This document shows, piece by piece, positions 1 through 8,924 of a stretch of 64,000 nt of DNA; within the stretch, counting starts at the first letter, position 1, and each line of letters opens with the position of its first letter. The DNA is taken from assembly GCA_937988775.1 (NCBI GenBank), contig CALKHP010000006.1, positions 1 through 64,000 on the forward strand, written 5' to 3'. The DNA comes from an uncultured Alphaproteobacteria bacterium (GTDB lineage Bacteria; Pseudomonadota; Alphaproteobacteria; Rhizobiales; Beijerinckiaceae). The notes under the pieces were generated by a model. It saw only the letters and a list, made by a program, of their open reading frames with translations. It had not been told where the DNA came from and did no database searches. Both the position numbers and the translations under genes were made by a program.

Positions 1-113
1 ACCAACCGTCAGAGTCTCCATCACGCTGGATAAAAGTTGGGGGCAACGTCACTCGCAGCCTCCAACTTCCAGTCGTTTGCAAAAACAGTGGTGGGCCGCT
101 CGCCGATCGAGCG

Positions 114-1037
114 CTATAGGAGCATGCCGTCCAGGCGGCCGCTGAGCTTGCCGGCCTCTTCCTTGAGGATTGCGATGAAGTTTGGGCGACGGAAGATCGC
201 TGTGCTTTCCTTCAGCCAATATGCGTAGAAGGACACGGCGATCACCGGCCGGAACCGGCGCAGCACGATGTTCCGCTCGGCGAAAAGCATCGCGGCGGCG
301 TGCTCGACCAGCGCCATGCCGACGCCATTCTCCACCAGCGCACACACGCCGGTAGTCAGCGTGCATTCGGCAACCGTTGCCGGCGTGACGGCCTCCTGCT
401 GGAAACACGCCTCGATCTGCTCATACACGCCCTCGTCGCGCGAAATGCTAATGAAGGGCTGGCCTTCGATGTCTGCGGCGTGAATCACGTCGCGGTCCGC
501 CAGCGCATGTCCGGTCGGTAGCGCACAAATCAACTCGTAGGTGCTGATCGGCTCGCAATGGATGCCAGGAAGATCGACCGGCTTGCTGCCGAAACCGATA
601 TCGGCCTTTTGCGAGCCGACGAGGCGGATCGCCTCGTCGGAATGGCGCGGCACCATGGTGAAGAAATCCTGTGCCACTTCGCGCAGGTGGCGCCCGATGC
701 CGATCGGCAGCAATGACAGCGCCATGCTCGGCACGGCGGCGATCGCAATGGCATGGCATTGCGATCGCTGCAGGCGGGTGCAGAAGGCGTTGACATGGTC
801 GAGCCCGGTGAAGCAGCGCTCGATCTCGTCGAACAGCAGCCCAGCATTGGCGGTCGCAACCAGCCGGCCGCCTCGCCGGTCGAAAAGCGAAAAGCCGACC
901 ACGCTCTCCATCTCGGCCATCAGGGCGCTGACGGCCGGCTGGGTCACGTTGAGCAGCGATGCGGCGCCCGTTGCCGTGCCGGTCTGCATCACGGCCCTGA
1001 AACCCTCGATATGACGAAACCGCAGCTTGACTGACAT
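114..1037 (-). CDS. LysR family transcriptional regulator
   Basis: A 307-residue LysR-type regulator. The N-terminal winged helix-turn-helix covers about residues 5-65, including the recognition segment NVTQPAVSALMAEME. The rest is the usual periplasmic-binding-protein-like effector domain, and the length is normal for the family. It is transcribed away from the ABC operon that begins at 1244, and LysR proteins usually control the divergent neighbour, so it probably regulates uptake and breakdown of that operon's substrate. The ATG at 1035-1037 faces palindromes in the intergenic region. The effector is unknown; an amino acid or related nitrogen compound is an inference from the operon content. 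Confidence 0.9.
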   Translation of the reverse strand: MSVKLRFRHIEGFRAVMQTGTATGAASLLNVTQPAVSALMAEMESVVGFSLFDRRGGRLVATANAGLLFDEIERCFTGLDHVNAFCTRLQRSQCHAIAIAAVPSMALSLLPIGIGRHLREVAQDFFTMVPRHSDEAIRLVGSQKADIGFGSKPVDLPGIHCEPISTYELICALPTGHALADRDVIHAADIEGQPFISISRDEGVYEQIEACFQQEAVTPATVAECTLTTGVCALVENGVGMALVEHAAAMLFAERNIVLRRFRPVIAVSFYAYWLKESTAIFRRPNFIAILKEEAGKLSGRLDGMLL

Positions 1038-1243
1038 ACCTATCGGAACTCCCCGATCTCGGCCATTTGCTAATGGCCCATAACTAGAATTGCGCCCCGA
1101 ACAATGACCGGGCGCATTGCCGAGGCAAGCAATTTTACGCAGTCTGTGCTCTCATCCAGGGCAGGGCCACTCGAGCCCCAAAAGAACCGCGGTGAATCCG
1201 CCGCTTGATGACACCGGCACGCCGCGCCGGGAGGGAGGTCGAC
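1038..1243. promoter_or_regulatory. Divergent control region, lysR / ABC operon
   Basis: This 206-base gap separates the divergent lysR and the substrate-binding-protein gene. It holds a perfect inverted repeat, GGCCATT and AATGGCC around TGCT (1061-1078), and next to it ATCGG / CCGAT arms (1042-1057) just upstream of the lysR start. Such dyads are plausible LysR recognition and activation sites. A good Shine-Dalgarno, GAGGGAGG, lies at 1231-1238 ahead of the ABC gene. No promoter hexamers were assigned with confidence. Confidence 0.5.
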
Positions 1244-2320
1244 ATGAAACCAATACGCAATCGCGGGTTCAACCGCCGCCAGATTCTCGGCGGGCTCGCC
1301 GGCACGTCCGTGGCCATGCCGTATTTCTGGGCCGGCCGTGCCAACGCGGCGACGCAACTCGCCGTCAGGACGCCGGGTGGCGCGTATGACGAGGTCAAGA
1401 AGGAAACCGTCTACGAGCCGTTCCGCAAGGCGACGGGGATCGAGATCGTGCCGGTGGCCGCGACCGTTGCCAAGCTGCTGGCGATGCACCGTTCCGGGCA
1501 GATGGAGGTCGACCTGATCGACACCGGCGATGATGTACTGCTGCAACTCCACGTCGCCGGTGCCCTGATGCCGATCGACGAGAAGGCGTTCAAGCGCACC
1601 AATCTCGAGGACATCGAGGCCTCGGTCAGGCACAAGACCTTCATCGGCTGCTTCAACTACGCTATGGTGATGGGTTACCACACCGCCGCTTATCCGAAGG
1701 GCAAGGAGCCGAAATCCTGGGCCGAGTTCTGGGACATCAAGACGTTCCCGGGGCCGCGCACGTTGGCAGACATGGCGAGCGGCGCGCCCGATATCGAGTT
1801 CGCCCTGCTCGCCGATGGCGTGCCGATGGACAAGCTCTATCCGCTCGACATTGATCGTGCCTTCAAATCTCTGTCGAAGGTCCGGCCGGCGATCACCAAG
1901 TTCTGGGATACCGGCGCGTTGTCGGCGCAGATGCTGGCCGACAAGGAAGTCGTGCTCGGCGGCCTGTGGAGCACCCGCCTGATGGTGGCGATTGAAAAGG
2001 GCGCTCCGCTTGGCGTGCAGTGGAACCAGAATGCGGTGCTCGGCCAGGCCTACGGCGTGCCGGTCGGCGGCCGCAACACCGAGGCCGCCTGGGCGTTCAT
2101 CGACTTCAGCCTTCAGCCCGAGATTCAGAGCGCCTGGCTGAAGCCGTATAACGGCATCCCGGTCAACCAGAAGGCCTATGCCGACACCTCGCCGAACCTG
2201 ATCGATCCGGACACGAAGCTGCCCTGGACGAAATCGAAAGGTTATGTCCGCGACATCAACTGGTGGTCGGAGAACCGGGCCAAGGTCAACACGGCCTGGT
2301 CCCGGTGGATCGCCCAGTAA
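1244..2320 (+). CDS. ABC transporter substrate-binding protein, polyamine/family 1 type
   Basis: A 358-residue extracellular solute-binding protein. I chose the ATG at 1244 because GAGGGAGG lies 5 bases upstream and because the protein then begins with a twin-arginine signal (FNRRQILGG, cleavage expected near residue 35 after ANA). The mature part resembles the PotD-like solute-binding group (spermidine/putrescine and other small cationic or amino compounds). It is the first gene of an operon with RidA, an ATPase, two permeases, an M24 hydrolase and a FAD oxidoreductase. Export through Tat suggests folding before export. The true ligand cannot be read from sequence. Confidence 0.9.
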   Translation: MKPIRNRGFNRRQILGGLAGTSVAMPYFWAGRANAATQLAVRTPGGAYDEVKKETVYEPFRKATGIEIVPVAATVAKLLAMHRSGQMEVDLIDTGDDVLLQLHVAGALMPIDEKAFKRTNLEDIEASVRHKTFIGCFNYAMVMGYHTAAYPKGKEPKSWAEFWDIKTFPGPRTLADMASGAPDIEFALLADGVPMDKLYPLDIDRAFKSLSKVRPAITKFWDTGALSAQMLADKEVVLGGLWSTRLMVAIEKGAPLGVQWNQNAVLGQAYGVPVGGRNTEAAWAFIDFSLQPEIQSAWLKPYNGIPVNQKAYADTSPNLIDPDTKLPWTKSKGYVRDINWWSENRAKVNTAWSRWIAQ

Positions 2321-2356
2321 CCTTCTCCGCCCACTGAACCGAGAGAGTGCATTCAT

Positions 2357-2737
2357 ATGTTTGAAGTTGTGAAGACAGGGCTGCTGCCGTCATCGGCGCC
2401 AGTCAACGGCACCGTTCGCGCTGGGACGATGATCTACAGCGTGCAGGTTCCGCGCGACCAGAAGACCGGCAAGACGGTCGATGGCGACATCAAGGTCCAG
2501 ATGCGCCAGACGCTGCTCAACTTGAAGCAGGCGATCGAGGCCGGCGGCGGCAGCCTGGCCGACGTGGCGCAGGTCATCATCTACCTGGTCCACAAATCCG
2601 ACTTCAACGGCATGAACGAGGTCTACAAGGAGTTCTTCCCGCAGCCTCATCCGAGCCGCGCCACGGTTGTCGCGGAGTTGATGGGCGAGGGCTGCCTGGT
2701 CGAGATCGTCGCGCACGCCCATATCGGCAAAGCATGA
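2357..2737 (+). CDS. RidA family imine/enamine deaminase
   Basis: A 126-residue Rid/YjgF/UK114 protein. These small trimeric enzymes hydrolyse reactive imines and enamines made by amino-acid oxidising or PLP enzymes. The C-terminal motif HPSRATVV carries the conserved arginine that binds the substrate carboxylate, and CLVEIVAHA follows as in the family. Its stop overlaps the ATPase start by four bases (ATGA), which implies translational coupling. Its place in an operon with a DadA-like oxidoreductase fits a role in clearing the imine product. Which Rid subgroup it belongs to is uncertain, so I give no symbol. Confidence 0.9.
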   Translation: MFEVVKTGLLPSSAPVNGTVRAGTMIYSVQVPRDQKTGKTVDGDIKVQMRQTLLNLKQAIEAGGGSLADVAQVIIYLVHKSDFNGMNEVYKEFFPQPHPSRATVVAELMGEGCLVEIVAHAHIGKA

Positions 2738-3837
2738 ATCAGGGCGTTCGACCCTCTTCGGCTGGTGGCGCCATCGACCTGCGTGGCGTCACCAAGCTCT
2801 ATGGCGGCCTCCGGGTCGTCGACGATATCTCGCTGTCGATCCGGCCGGGCGAGTTCTTCTCGCTGCTCGGGCCGTCCGGCTCCGGCAAGACCACGACGCT
2901 GATGATGGTGGCGGGCTTCGCCGATGTCGATCGCGGCGCGGTCGATGTTGACGGCGTCGACGTCGCCGACCTGCCGCCGCAGAAGCGCGGCTTCGGCATG
3001 GTGTTCCAGAACTATGCGATTTTTCCGCATCTCAACGTCTTCGAGAATGTCGCGTTTCCGCTGCGCGCCCGCCATCGGCCGGAGCCGGAGATCAGGGAGA
3101 AGGTCAACAGGGCGCTCGATCTGGTGCAACTGGGCTCCTTCGCGAGCCGGTTCGCACGGCAGCTCTCCGGCGGGCAACAGCAGCGCGTGGCGATCGCCCG
3201 CGCCATCGTGTTCGAGCCGCGGCTGGTCCTGATGGACGAGCCGCTCGGCGCACTCGACAAGAACCTGCGCTACGACATGCAGGTCGAGATCAAGGAAATC
3301 CAGCGCCGCCTCGGCATGACCGTCGTCTACGTGACGCACGACCAGGAAGAGGCGATGAACATGTCCGACCGCATCGCGATCCTCAATCGCGGGCGGGTCG
3401 AGCAGGTCGGCGCTCCGGCGGAGGTCTACGAGCGGCCGCAGAACGCCTTCGTGGCGCGCTTCCTCGGCGAAGCGAACCTGCTCGCGGGAACCGTGAGCGC
3501 GCAGGCGGCCGATTGCGCCGTGCTGCGCGTCGGCGAGCACAGCTTCAGGGCAAGGCTCGCCGCGCCGATCGAGACCGGGCAACCCGCGTCGCTTTTCGTG
3601 CGGCCCGAGCGCGTTCTGCTCGAGGCGGAAGCCGGAACCGACGAAGCGTGGAACCATGTCGGCGGCGAGGTCCGGCGCGCATCGTTCCTCGGCAATATCG
3701 TGCGTTATCTCGTGCAGGTCGGCCCTTCGCTGGCGATGCGCATCGATGCGCAGAATGCCGGGCCGGCGCCCTTTGCCGTCGGCGCGCGGGTCTTCCTGAA
3801 ATGGGCTGTCGCCGACAGCCTGCTGCTGGTCGAATAA
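2734..3837 (+). CDS. ABC transporter ATP-binding protein, PotA-like
   Basis: A 367-residue ATPase of the polyamine/MalK-like class. Walker A GPSGSGKTTTL is near residue 47, the Q-loop region FQNYAIFPH near 91, the signature LSGGQQQR near 145, Walker B LVLMDEPLGALD near 165 and the H-loop VTHD near 200. The last ~120 residues form a TOBE-type regulatory domain. It overlaps ridA by four bases and lies 3 bases before the first permease. It powers the importer formed by its neighbours on the cytoplasmic side of the membrane. Confident for family; substrate unknown. Confidence 0.95.
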   Translation: MNQGVRPSSAGGAIDLRGVTKLYGGLRVVDDISLSIRPGEFFSLLGPSGSGKTTTLMMVAGFADVDRGAVDVDGVDVADLPPQKRGFGMVFQNYAIFPHLNVFENVAFPLRARHRPEPEIREKVNRALDLVQLGSFASRFARQLSGGQQQRVAIARAIVFEPRLVLMDEPLGALDKNLRYDMQVEIKEIQRRLGMTVVYVTHDQEEAMNMSDRIAILNRGRVEQVGAPAEVYERPQNAFVARFLGEANLLAGTVSAQAADCAVLRVGEHSFRARLAAPIETGQPASLFVRPERVLLEAEAGTDEAWNHVGGEVRRASFLGNIVRYLVQVGPSLAMRIDAQNAGPAPFAVGARVFLKWAVADSLLLVE

Positions 3838-3840
3838 GCG

Positions 3841-4686
3841 ATGCGGCGCGAGGCTTTCTGGCGCGACCCCGCCATCCTGGTCTACCCGGCGATTGCCTTT
3901 CTGGTGATCGGTTTCGTGATTCCGCTGACATGGTTCTTCGTCGCCACATTGAGCGAGATCGGCGGCCCGTCGGCGATCCTCGGGCAGGTCGTCAGCATCG
4001 CGTCCTCCCGCGCCGTCGTCAGCGCCCTGATCACGACCAACTGGATTGCCTTGCTGGTGACCGCGCTCACCCTGCTCGCCGGCTATCCGATTGCTTATTA
4101 TCTCAGCACCGGCAATCGCCTGCGGTTCACGCTGGTGCTGTTCTGCATCGTCGTGCCGTATTTCACCAGCGTGATCGTCCGCACCTATTCGTGGATGGTC
4201 CTGCTTGGCCGTAACGGCGTCATCAACCAGGCCCTGCTGTCGCTGGGCGTGATCGATGCCCCTCTGCCGCTGCTCTACAACAAGCTCGGCGTCGTCATCG
4301 GCATGACATACGTGCTGCTGCCCTACATGATCCTGACGCTCTATGCGGCGATGAAGGCGATCGATCCGAGTTATATGCGCGCCGGTCTCGCCCTTGGCGC
4401 CAGCCGGACCTATGCCTTCCGCCGCATCTATCTGCCGCTCAGCGCCCATGGCGCGATCTCGGGCAGCCTGATCGTGTTCATTCTGGCGATCGGCTTCTTC
4501 ATCACGCCGGCTCTGATGGGCGGCCCGTCGGACGTCATGATCGCCATGCTGATCGAGCGGTCGGTCGAGATCATGCTTGATTGGCAGGGGGCGGCGATCA
4601 TGTCGCTGCTGCTGCTCGCGCTCACGCTGGTGCTGTTCGCCATCTACTATCGCGTGACCGACGTCCGCCGGATGATGGGAGCCTGA
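3841..4686 (+). CDS. ABC transporter permease, PotB-like
   Basis: A 281-residue inner-membrane permease with about six hydrophobic segments. The cytoplasmic EAA-type loop AGLALGASRTYAFRRIYLPL near residue 180 contacts the ATPase. It matches the PotB half of polyamine-type importers and is followed two bases later by the PotC-like partner. The start at 3841 lies 3 bases after the ATPase stop, typical of a coupled operon. No defect is visible. Confidence 0.93.
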   Translation: MRREAFWRDPAILVYPAIAFLVIGFVIPLTWFFVATLSEIGGPSAILGQVVSIASSRAVVSALITTNWIALLVTALTLLAGYPIAYYLSTGNRLRFTLVLFCIVVPYFTSVIVRTYSWMVLLGRNGVINQALLSLGVIDAPLPLLYNKLGVVIGMTYVLLPYMILTLYAAMKAIDPSYMRAGLALGASRTYAFRRIYLPLSAHGAISGSLIVFILAIGFFITPALMGGPSDVMIAMLIERSVEIMLDWQGAAIMSLLLLALTLVLFAIYYRVTDVRRMMGA

Positions 4687-4688
4687 CG

Positions 4689-5492
4689 ATGCCCGAGCGC
4701 TCCTCCCGCGTCCTTCCGATCTATGTCGCGGCAGCCTGTTTCGTGCTGCTCGCGCCGATCGTCATCGTGTGCGTGATCTCCTTCGGCGGCGACGGTTATC
4801 TCAAGTTCCCGCCGGATTCCTTCTCCCTGAAATGGTTCGCCGCCTTCTTCGGCGACAGCCGCTGGCGACAATCGCTGATCTCAAGCGCGCTGATCGCGCT
4901 GATTGCCTGCGTCATCTCGACGGTCATCGGCTTTCTGGCCGCCTATGCATTGGTGCGCGCGGAAATGCGCGCCAAGAAATTCATCCTGTCGCTGATGCTG
5001 ATGCCTATTATCGTGCCGACGGTAATCACGGCGATCGCGATGTATTTCCTCACCGCCAAGTTCGGCCTCGTCGGCAACATGCTGTGGATTGGCTTCTGCC
5101 ACGCCATCATCGCGCTGCCGATCGTGCTGCTGATCCTGCTCTCGGCGCTGCAGGGGGTCGACCCCAACCTCGAACGCGCCGCGCTGGGCCTCGGCGCCAG
5201 CCGCCTGCGCGTGTTCTTCAAGGTGGTGATCCCGATTGCCTGGCCGGGCGTGGTGTCGGCGGCGCTGTTTGCATATCTTGCCTCGTTCGACGAATTGATC
5301 ATCTCGCTGTTCCTTGCCGGCGCGCGCGCCCAGACCCTGCCGGTCCGCATTTGGAACAGTCTGCATCTCGATATCGAACCGACCATTGCCGCCGCAGCCA
5401 CCTTCCTGATTGCGTTGACCGGCGCGATCCTCATCGCCGACGGCGCCGTCCGCTGGTTGCGCGGGCGCAGCGTGGGGAGCACACAACCATGA
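4689..5492 (+). CDS. ABC transporter permease, PotC-like
   Basis: A 267-residue second permease. The reading frame stays open upstream, but the ATG at 4689, 2 bases after the PotB-like stop, gives the normal PotC length with the first membrane segment at the N-terminus (IYVAAACFVLLAPIVIVCVI). The EAA loop RAALGLGASRLRVFFKVVIP is near residue 160. Its stop overlaps the next start (ATGA at 5489), so the hydrolase downstream is probably co-translated. Together with the genes at 1244, 2734 and 3841 it completes a full importer. Confidence 0.93.
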   Translation: MPERSSRVLPIYVAAACFVLLAPIVIVCVISFGGDGYLKFPPDSFSLKWFAAFFGDSRWRQSLISSALIALIACVISTVIGFLAAYALVRAEMRAKKFILSLMLMPIIVPTVITAIAMYFLTAKFGLVGNMLWIGFCHAIIALPIVLLILLSALQGVDPNLERAALGLGASRLRVFFKVVIPIAWPGVVSAALFAYLASFDELIISLFLAGARAQTLPVRIWNSLHLDIEPTIAAAATFLIALTGAILIADGAVRWLRGRSVGSTQP

Positions 5493-6628
5493 CAAAATCC
5501 GATCTTCCGTTTCCACTCGCCGAGTTCGTCAGCCGGCTAGACAGGTTGCGCGACAAACTGCGCGAGCATGGCGTCGCTGCGGCTCTCTTCGACGAGATCG
5601 AGGCGATGATCTGGATTTCCGGCTTCGGCAACTCCGAGAATCGCTGGCGCTGCGTCGTCGTGCCGGTCGAGGCTGAGCCGTTCTTCCTGATCCGGGCGCT
5701 CGATGCCGGCCCTTGCCGGAGCCGCACCTGGATCGCCGACGTGCCGACCTTCCGCGACTGGGAGGACCCGTTCACGGTACTGGCCGAAAGCCTCGCCGCG
5801 CGTGGCCTGTCTTCAGCGCGGATCGGTCTTGATTTCGGCTCATACAGCATGCCGCTGCGCCGCTTTGAACGCCTGAAGGTGATGCTGCCGGGCGTCACTT
5901 TCGTCGATATCGGGCCGCTTGTCTGGGAACTCCGGCTGATCAAGTCGGCGGCCGAGATTGCGCGCCTACGGCAGGCGTCAGCGATTGCCGATGAAACCAT
6001 GATCCGCATCTCCGAAGCCTGCCGCAGCGGCCGGTCACAGCGCGAATTGGCAAGCGTTGCCGCGTCAAGCGCTATCACGCTCGGCGCCGATCCCGCCCGT
6101 GTCGCGCTGATTTCGGCCGGGCGCGGCTGGGATTTTCTGCACGCCCATCTCGAGGACAAATCGCTTGAGGATGGCGATATGGTCCATGTCGAGATGGTGC
6201 CGACAGTCGGCGGCTACGGCGCCCGGATGATGCGCTGTATTTCGGTCGGGCCGATCGACGACGCCAGGCGCAGTGCCGCGGCGAAGCTCGCGGCGCTTCA
6301 AGACGCACAGATCGCCGCGATGCGCCCCGGAGCGGAGGCGCGCGCCGTGGATGCGATCCTGCGCGAGGGGCTCGTCGCGCAAGGGCTGCGCGACAGCGTC
6401 AATAACATCACCGGCTATACGCTCGGCCTCTATGCGCTGGCCGGGCCGCGCACCAGCGATTTCACGCGGATTTTCCACCCCGAATCCTCCTGGTGCCTGC
6501 AGGCCGGCATGGTGTTCCACATGTATGCCTCGGCCGCTGGCGTCTCGTTTAGCGAGACCGTGCTCGTCGGCGAAGACGGCCCGGAATGCCTGACGAAATT
6601 GCCGCGCGAATTGATGGGCGGCGCCTGA
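5489..6628 (+). CDS. M24 family (pita-bread) hydrolase, metal ligands lost
   Basis: A 379-residue protein with the N-terminal creatinase domain and C-terminal M24 pita-bread fold of Xaa-Pro peptidases, prolidases and creatinases. The ATG at 5489 overlaps the permease stop. At the positions of the five metal ligands of true aminopeptidases I read changes: the aspartate positions fall in MVHVEMVP and YGARMMR, the histidine motif is TGYTLGL, and the first glutamate position is MVFHMYA; only SFSETV keeps a glutamate. It is therefore probably metal-independent, like creatinase, or a binding protein. In this operon it may hydrolyse the imported compound before oxidation. Family placement is confident; reaction unknown. 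Confidence 0.85.
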   Translation: MTKSDLPFPLAEFVSRLDRLRDKLREHGVAAALFDEIEAMIWISGFGNSENRWRCVVVPVEAEPFFLIRALDAGPCRSRTWIADVPTFRDWEDPFTVLAESLAARGLSSARIGLDFGSYSMPLRRFERLKVMLPGVTFVDIGPLVWELRLIKSAAEIARLRQASAIADETMIRISEACRSGRSQRELASVAASSAITLGADPARVALISAGRGWDFLHAHLEDKSLEDGDMVHVEMVPTVGGYGARMMRCISVGPIDDARRSAAAKLAALQDAQIAAMRPGAEARAVDAILREGLVAQGLRDSVNNITGYTLGLYALAGPRTSDFTRIFHPESSWCLQAGMVFHMYASAAGVSFSETVLVGEDGPECLTKLPRELMGGA

Positions 6629-6675
6629 GCAGTCCGTTCGTATTTTTAGCCTCAACAGATCATCGAGACACAACA

Positions 6676-7926
6676 ATGCCGCAGGAAACCTCGTCAGTCG
6701 TGGTCATTGGAGCCGGCGTTGTCGGCCTTTCGACGGCACTCTACCTGCTGCGGTCGGGCCGCGCCGTGACCTTGCTCGATCCGCTGCCACCTCCGGGAGG
6801 CGCCTCATTCGGCAATGCCGGCATGATCAGCGCCGACACGTCGGTGCCGATTGCGCTGCCCGGCATGCTGCCCAAGGTGCCCTCCTGGGTGCTCGATCCG
6901 CTCGGGCCGCTGGCCATCCGCCCATCCTACCTGCCCAAGGCTCTGCCGTGGCTCCTGAAATGGATCGCCGCCGGGCGCATGCCGCGCGTGCTCGAAATCT
7001 CGGATGCCATGCGCGCCTTGCACCGCGAGTCCTTCAATTGCTGGCGCGACATGCTCGGCCAGCAGAATTTCTCCGACCTCATCCGGCCGGTCGGCCAGGT
7101 CCATGTCTGGGAGACCGAAGCCGAGACCAAGGGCGCCGCGCTGGAGCGCAGCTTGCGCGAAAGACAGGGCATCGAGAGCCAGGTTCTCGACGTCAATGAC
7201 CTGCGCCAGATGTTCCCGGGCATTTCCGAAGCGGTGAAGCGCGGCGTGCTGATCCCGGGCAACGGCTATACGGTCAGCCCGCAGCGTCTGATCCACACAC
7301 TACATACGTTGGTGATCGAGGCCGGTGGCCGGCTGCTGCCGGAAAGCGCCATGAAAATCCTGCCGTGCGAGGGCGGAGGATACGACATCATGACCAATAC
7401 TGGCTTCCACCACGCCACGCAAATCGTGATCGCGGCAGGGGCCCGGGCGACGCACCTGCTGGAGCCGCTCGGAATCCGCGTGCCGCTCGAAACGGAACGG
7501 GGCTATCACGTCATGCTGCCGAAGCACGGCCTGTCGATGACTACGACGATCTCGAACAAGTCGCGCTCCTTCGGCGTCACCCCCATGGAACATGGGCTCA
7601 GGGTCGCCGGAACCGTTGAGATCGCCGGACTCGATGCGCCGCCGGATGAGCGCCGCGCCAAGGCCCTGATCGCCAATGTCCGCACGATGTTCCCAGACGT
7701 GAATACGCAGGAGCACCGCTTCTGGATGGGGTTTCGTCCCTCGACGCCGGACAGCCTGCCGATGCTCGGTGAAGCGGCCAGCCATCCGGGCCTGTTCCTG
7801 GCGGTCGGCCATGGTCATTTCGGCATGACCGGCGGGCCGCCGAGCGGCCGTCTCGTCGCCAATCTCATCAACAGGCAGCCAGTTGGCCTCGATGCCGCGC
7901 GCTACAGCCCGGCCCGCTTCGGCTAG
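6676..7926 (+). CDS. FAD-dependent oxidoreductase, D-amino acid dehydrogenase/DadA-like
   Basis: A 416-residue DAO-family flavoprotein. The FAD-binding Rossmann motif VIGAGVVGLSTALYLL starts near residue 9 and the C-terminal FAD closure GHGHFGMTGGPPSGRLVANL is present. I chose the ATG at 6676; the upstream open frame overlaps the M24 gene and is not conserved-looking. Relatives oxidise D-amino acids, sarcosine or proline derivatives to imines with electrons passed to the respiratory chain. With RidA in the same operon the imine product would be hydrolysed to a 2-oxo acid and ammonia. Substrate is inferred only. Confidence 0.9.
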   Translation: MPQETSSVVVIGAGVVGLSTALYLLRSGRAVTLLDPLPPPGGASFGNAGMISADTSVPIALPGMLPKVPSWVLDPLGPLAIRPSYLPKALPWLLKWIAAGRMPRVLEISDAMRALHRESFNCWRDMLGQQNFSDLIRPVGQVHVWETEAETKGAALERSLRERQGIESQVLDVNDLRQMFPGISEAVKRGVLIPGNGYTVSPQRLIHTLHTLVIEAGGRLLPESAMKILPCEGGGYDIMTNTGFHHATQIVIAAGARATHLLEPLGIRVPLETERGYHVMLPKHGLSMTTTISNKSRSFGVTPMEHGLRVAGTVEIAGLDAPPDERRAKALIANVRTMFPDVNTQEHRFWMGFRPSTPDSLPMLGEAASHPGLFLAVGHGHFGMTGGPPSGRLVANLINRQPVGLDAARYSPARFG

Positions 7927-8543
7927 GTTAGTTATCCAGTGGAGATCTATCATAACCAATCACGCGATCGCTTGGAATCTTGCGGGAGATTATTCATCGG
8001 TGAAAGGCCGCTTTTTACCGGGATCGTTTACGACGGTACGGCGCCTATTATTATGAGTCAGCCCGAGGGTTGTTTCCATGGCGAGAGTGATGGCTGCGAA
8101 GCACTTCACGATCTGAAGCGCGTGCTGTTCACAGGTGATACAGTTGTCTTTGAAGATATAATCGAGCCCTGGGTTAAATTGATCATTGGGGAAGATATCT
8201 TTAATCACTGGTAGAAGAAATATAAACTTGAGCCTCCAAAGTATTTTAAAGTGCTCGCAATTATTCAATATGGCGGACCTTGGCAAGAAGTTGGGATGGA
8301 CGAGAGCGGTCCGGCGATGATGATGGAGGTTGAGCGATCTGCCGTTGAGGCCTTTTTCCAAGACCTCGTGCGGGAAGCCGTCGACCCTTCCGTCTGCAAC
8401 GATGTCGCTCAGGGGCAGCTACAAAGCATGCTCGCGGATGCGTTTGCGGTAACCTCGCGCTAGCGTTGGCGCTATCGAATAGCGACGCCTACTTCAGCAG
8501 AGGAAGCAGCGGTAGGATGCGCGCCACTTGCGGGTCTGCCTGT
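7927..8543. other. AT-richer eroded stretch without a confident gene
   Basis: After the oxidoreductase stop the base composition drops (runs such as tataaacttg and attcaatatgg) and codon use becomes unlike the neighbours. Two short forward frames exist: 7939-8214 (91 codons, GTG start, no clear ribosome site) and 8251-8463 (70 codons, beginning MLAIIQYGG). I recognise neither and cannot show they are translated. The stretch ends in a HlyD fragment, so it looks like the worn remains of acquired DNA rather than a regulatory region. Confidence 0.4.
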
Positions 8544-8924
8544 GAGGTAGTGGCCGGCCCCCATCAGGAAGCAATTATCAAAATCGAGTCGTTTCCTTTC
8601 ACCCGTTATGGAACGCTCACTGGGAAAGTGACTCGCGTGGCTCGGGACACGATCCCTGCGCCCGATGTTGAGAGGTTGGAAGCCGATCCGACCGAGGCGA
8701 CGAAACGGCAGACCACATTCGTGCCGGCCAAGCAGACCCAGAACCTCGTTTATGCCGTTGCCGTGCAACCGGATGCTGCCAGCATGATGGCGGATGGCCG
8801 TGAGGTCGCGCTGTCTCCCGGTATGAGCGTCAGTGTTGAGATCCAGACCGGCCGCCGCCGCCTGCTCGAGTACGTCTTCTCGCCTCTCGTCGAGGTTGCC
8901 TCTCAAGCCATGCATGAACGATGA
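8544..8924 (+). pseudogene. C-terminal fragment of HlyD-type secretion adaptor
   Basis: The frame encodes about 126 residues matching the end of type I secretion membrane-fusion proteins (HlyD/PrtE group): VKIE-like EAIIKIESFPFTRYGTLTG, then GKVTRV, the strand LVYAVAVQ, the segment LSPGMSVSVEIQTGRR and the final helix LEYVFSPLVEVASQAMHER. Intact family members have about 400-480 residues with an N-terminal membrane anchor and long coiled coil; all of that is missing here, and the 78 bases before it in frame do not resemble HlyD. There is no ABC or TolC partner nearby. I call it a truncated remnant. Confidence 0.75.

Noticed and set aside
1070..2356. Long minus-strand open frame of 428 codons over the binding-protein gene
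   Set aside because: It is antisense to a gene with a clear Tat signal and family features, and its own translation is Arg/His-rich shadow sequence typical of high-GC complement frames.
2647..4449. 600-codon antisense frame over the ATPase and permease
   Set aside because: Antisense of two well-supported ABC genes; no domain resemblance, composition typical of a shadow.
4769..5488. Extension of the M24 frame upstream of 5489
   Set aside because: It reads through the PotC-like permease in another frame and contains no M24 sequence; the coupled ATG at 5489 is better.
7990..8361. 123-codon minus-strand frame in the AT-rich stretch
   Set aside because: No ribosome site, no family resemblance, and it overlaps other short frames; it is kept only as part of the uncharacterised stretch.
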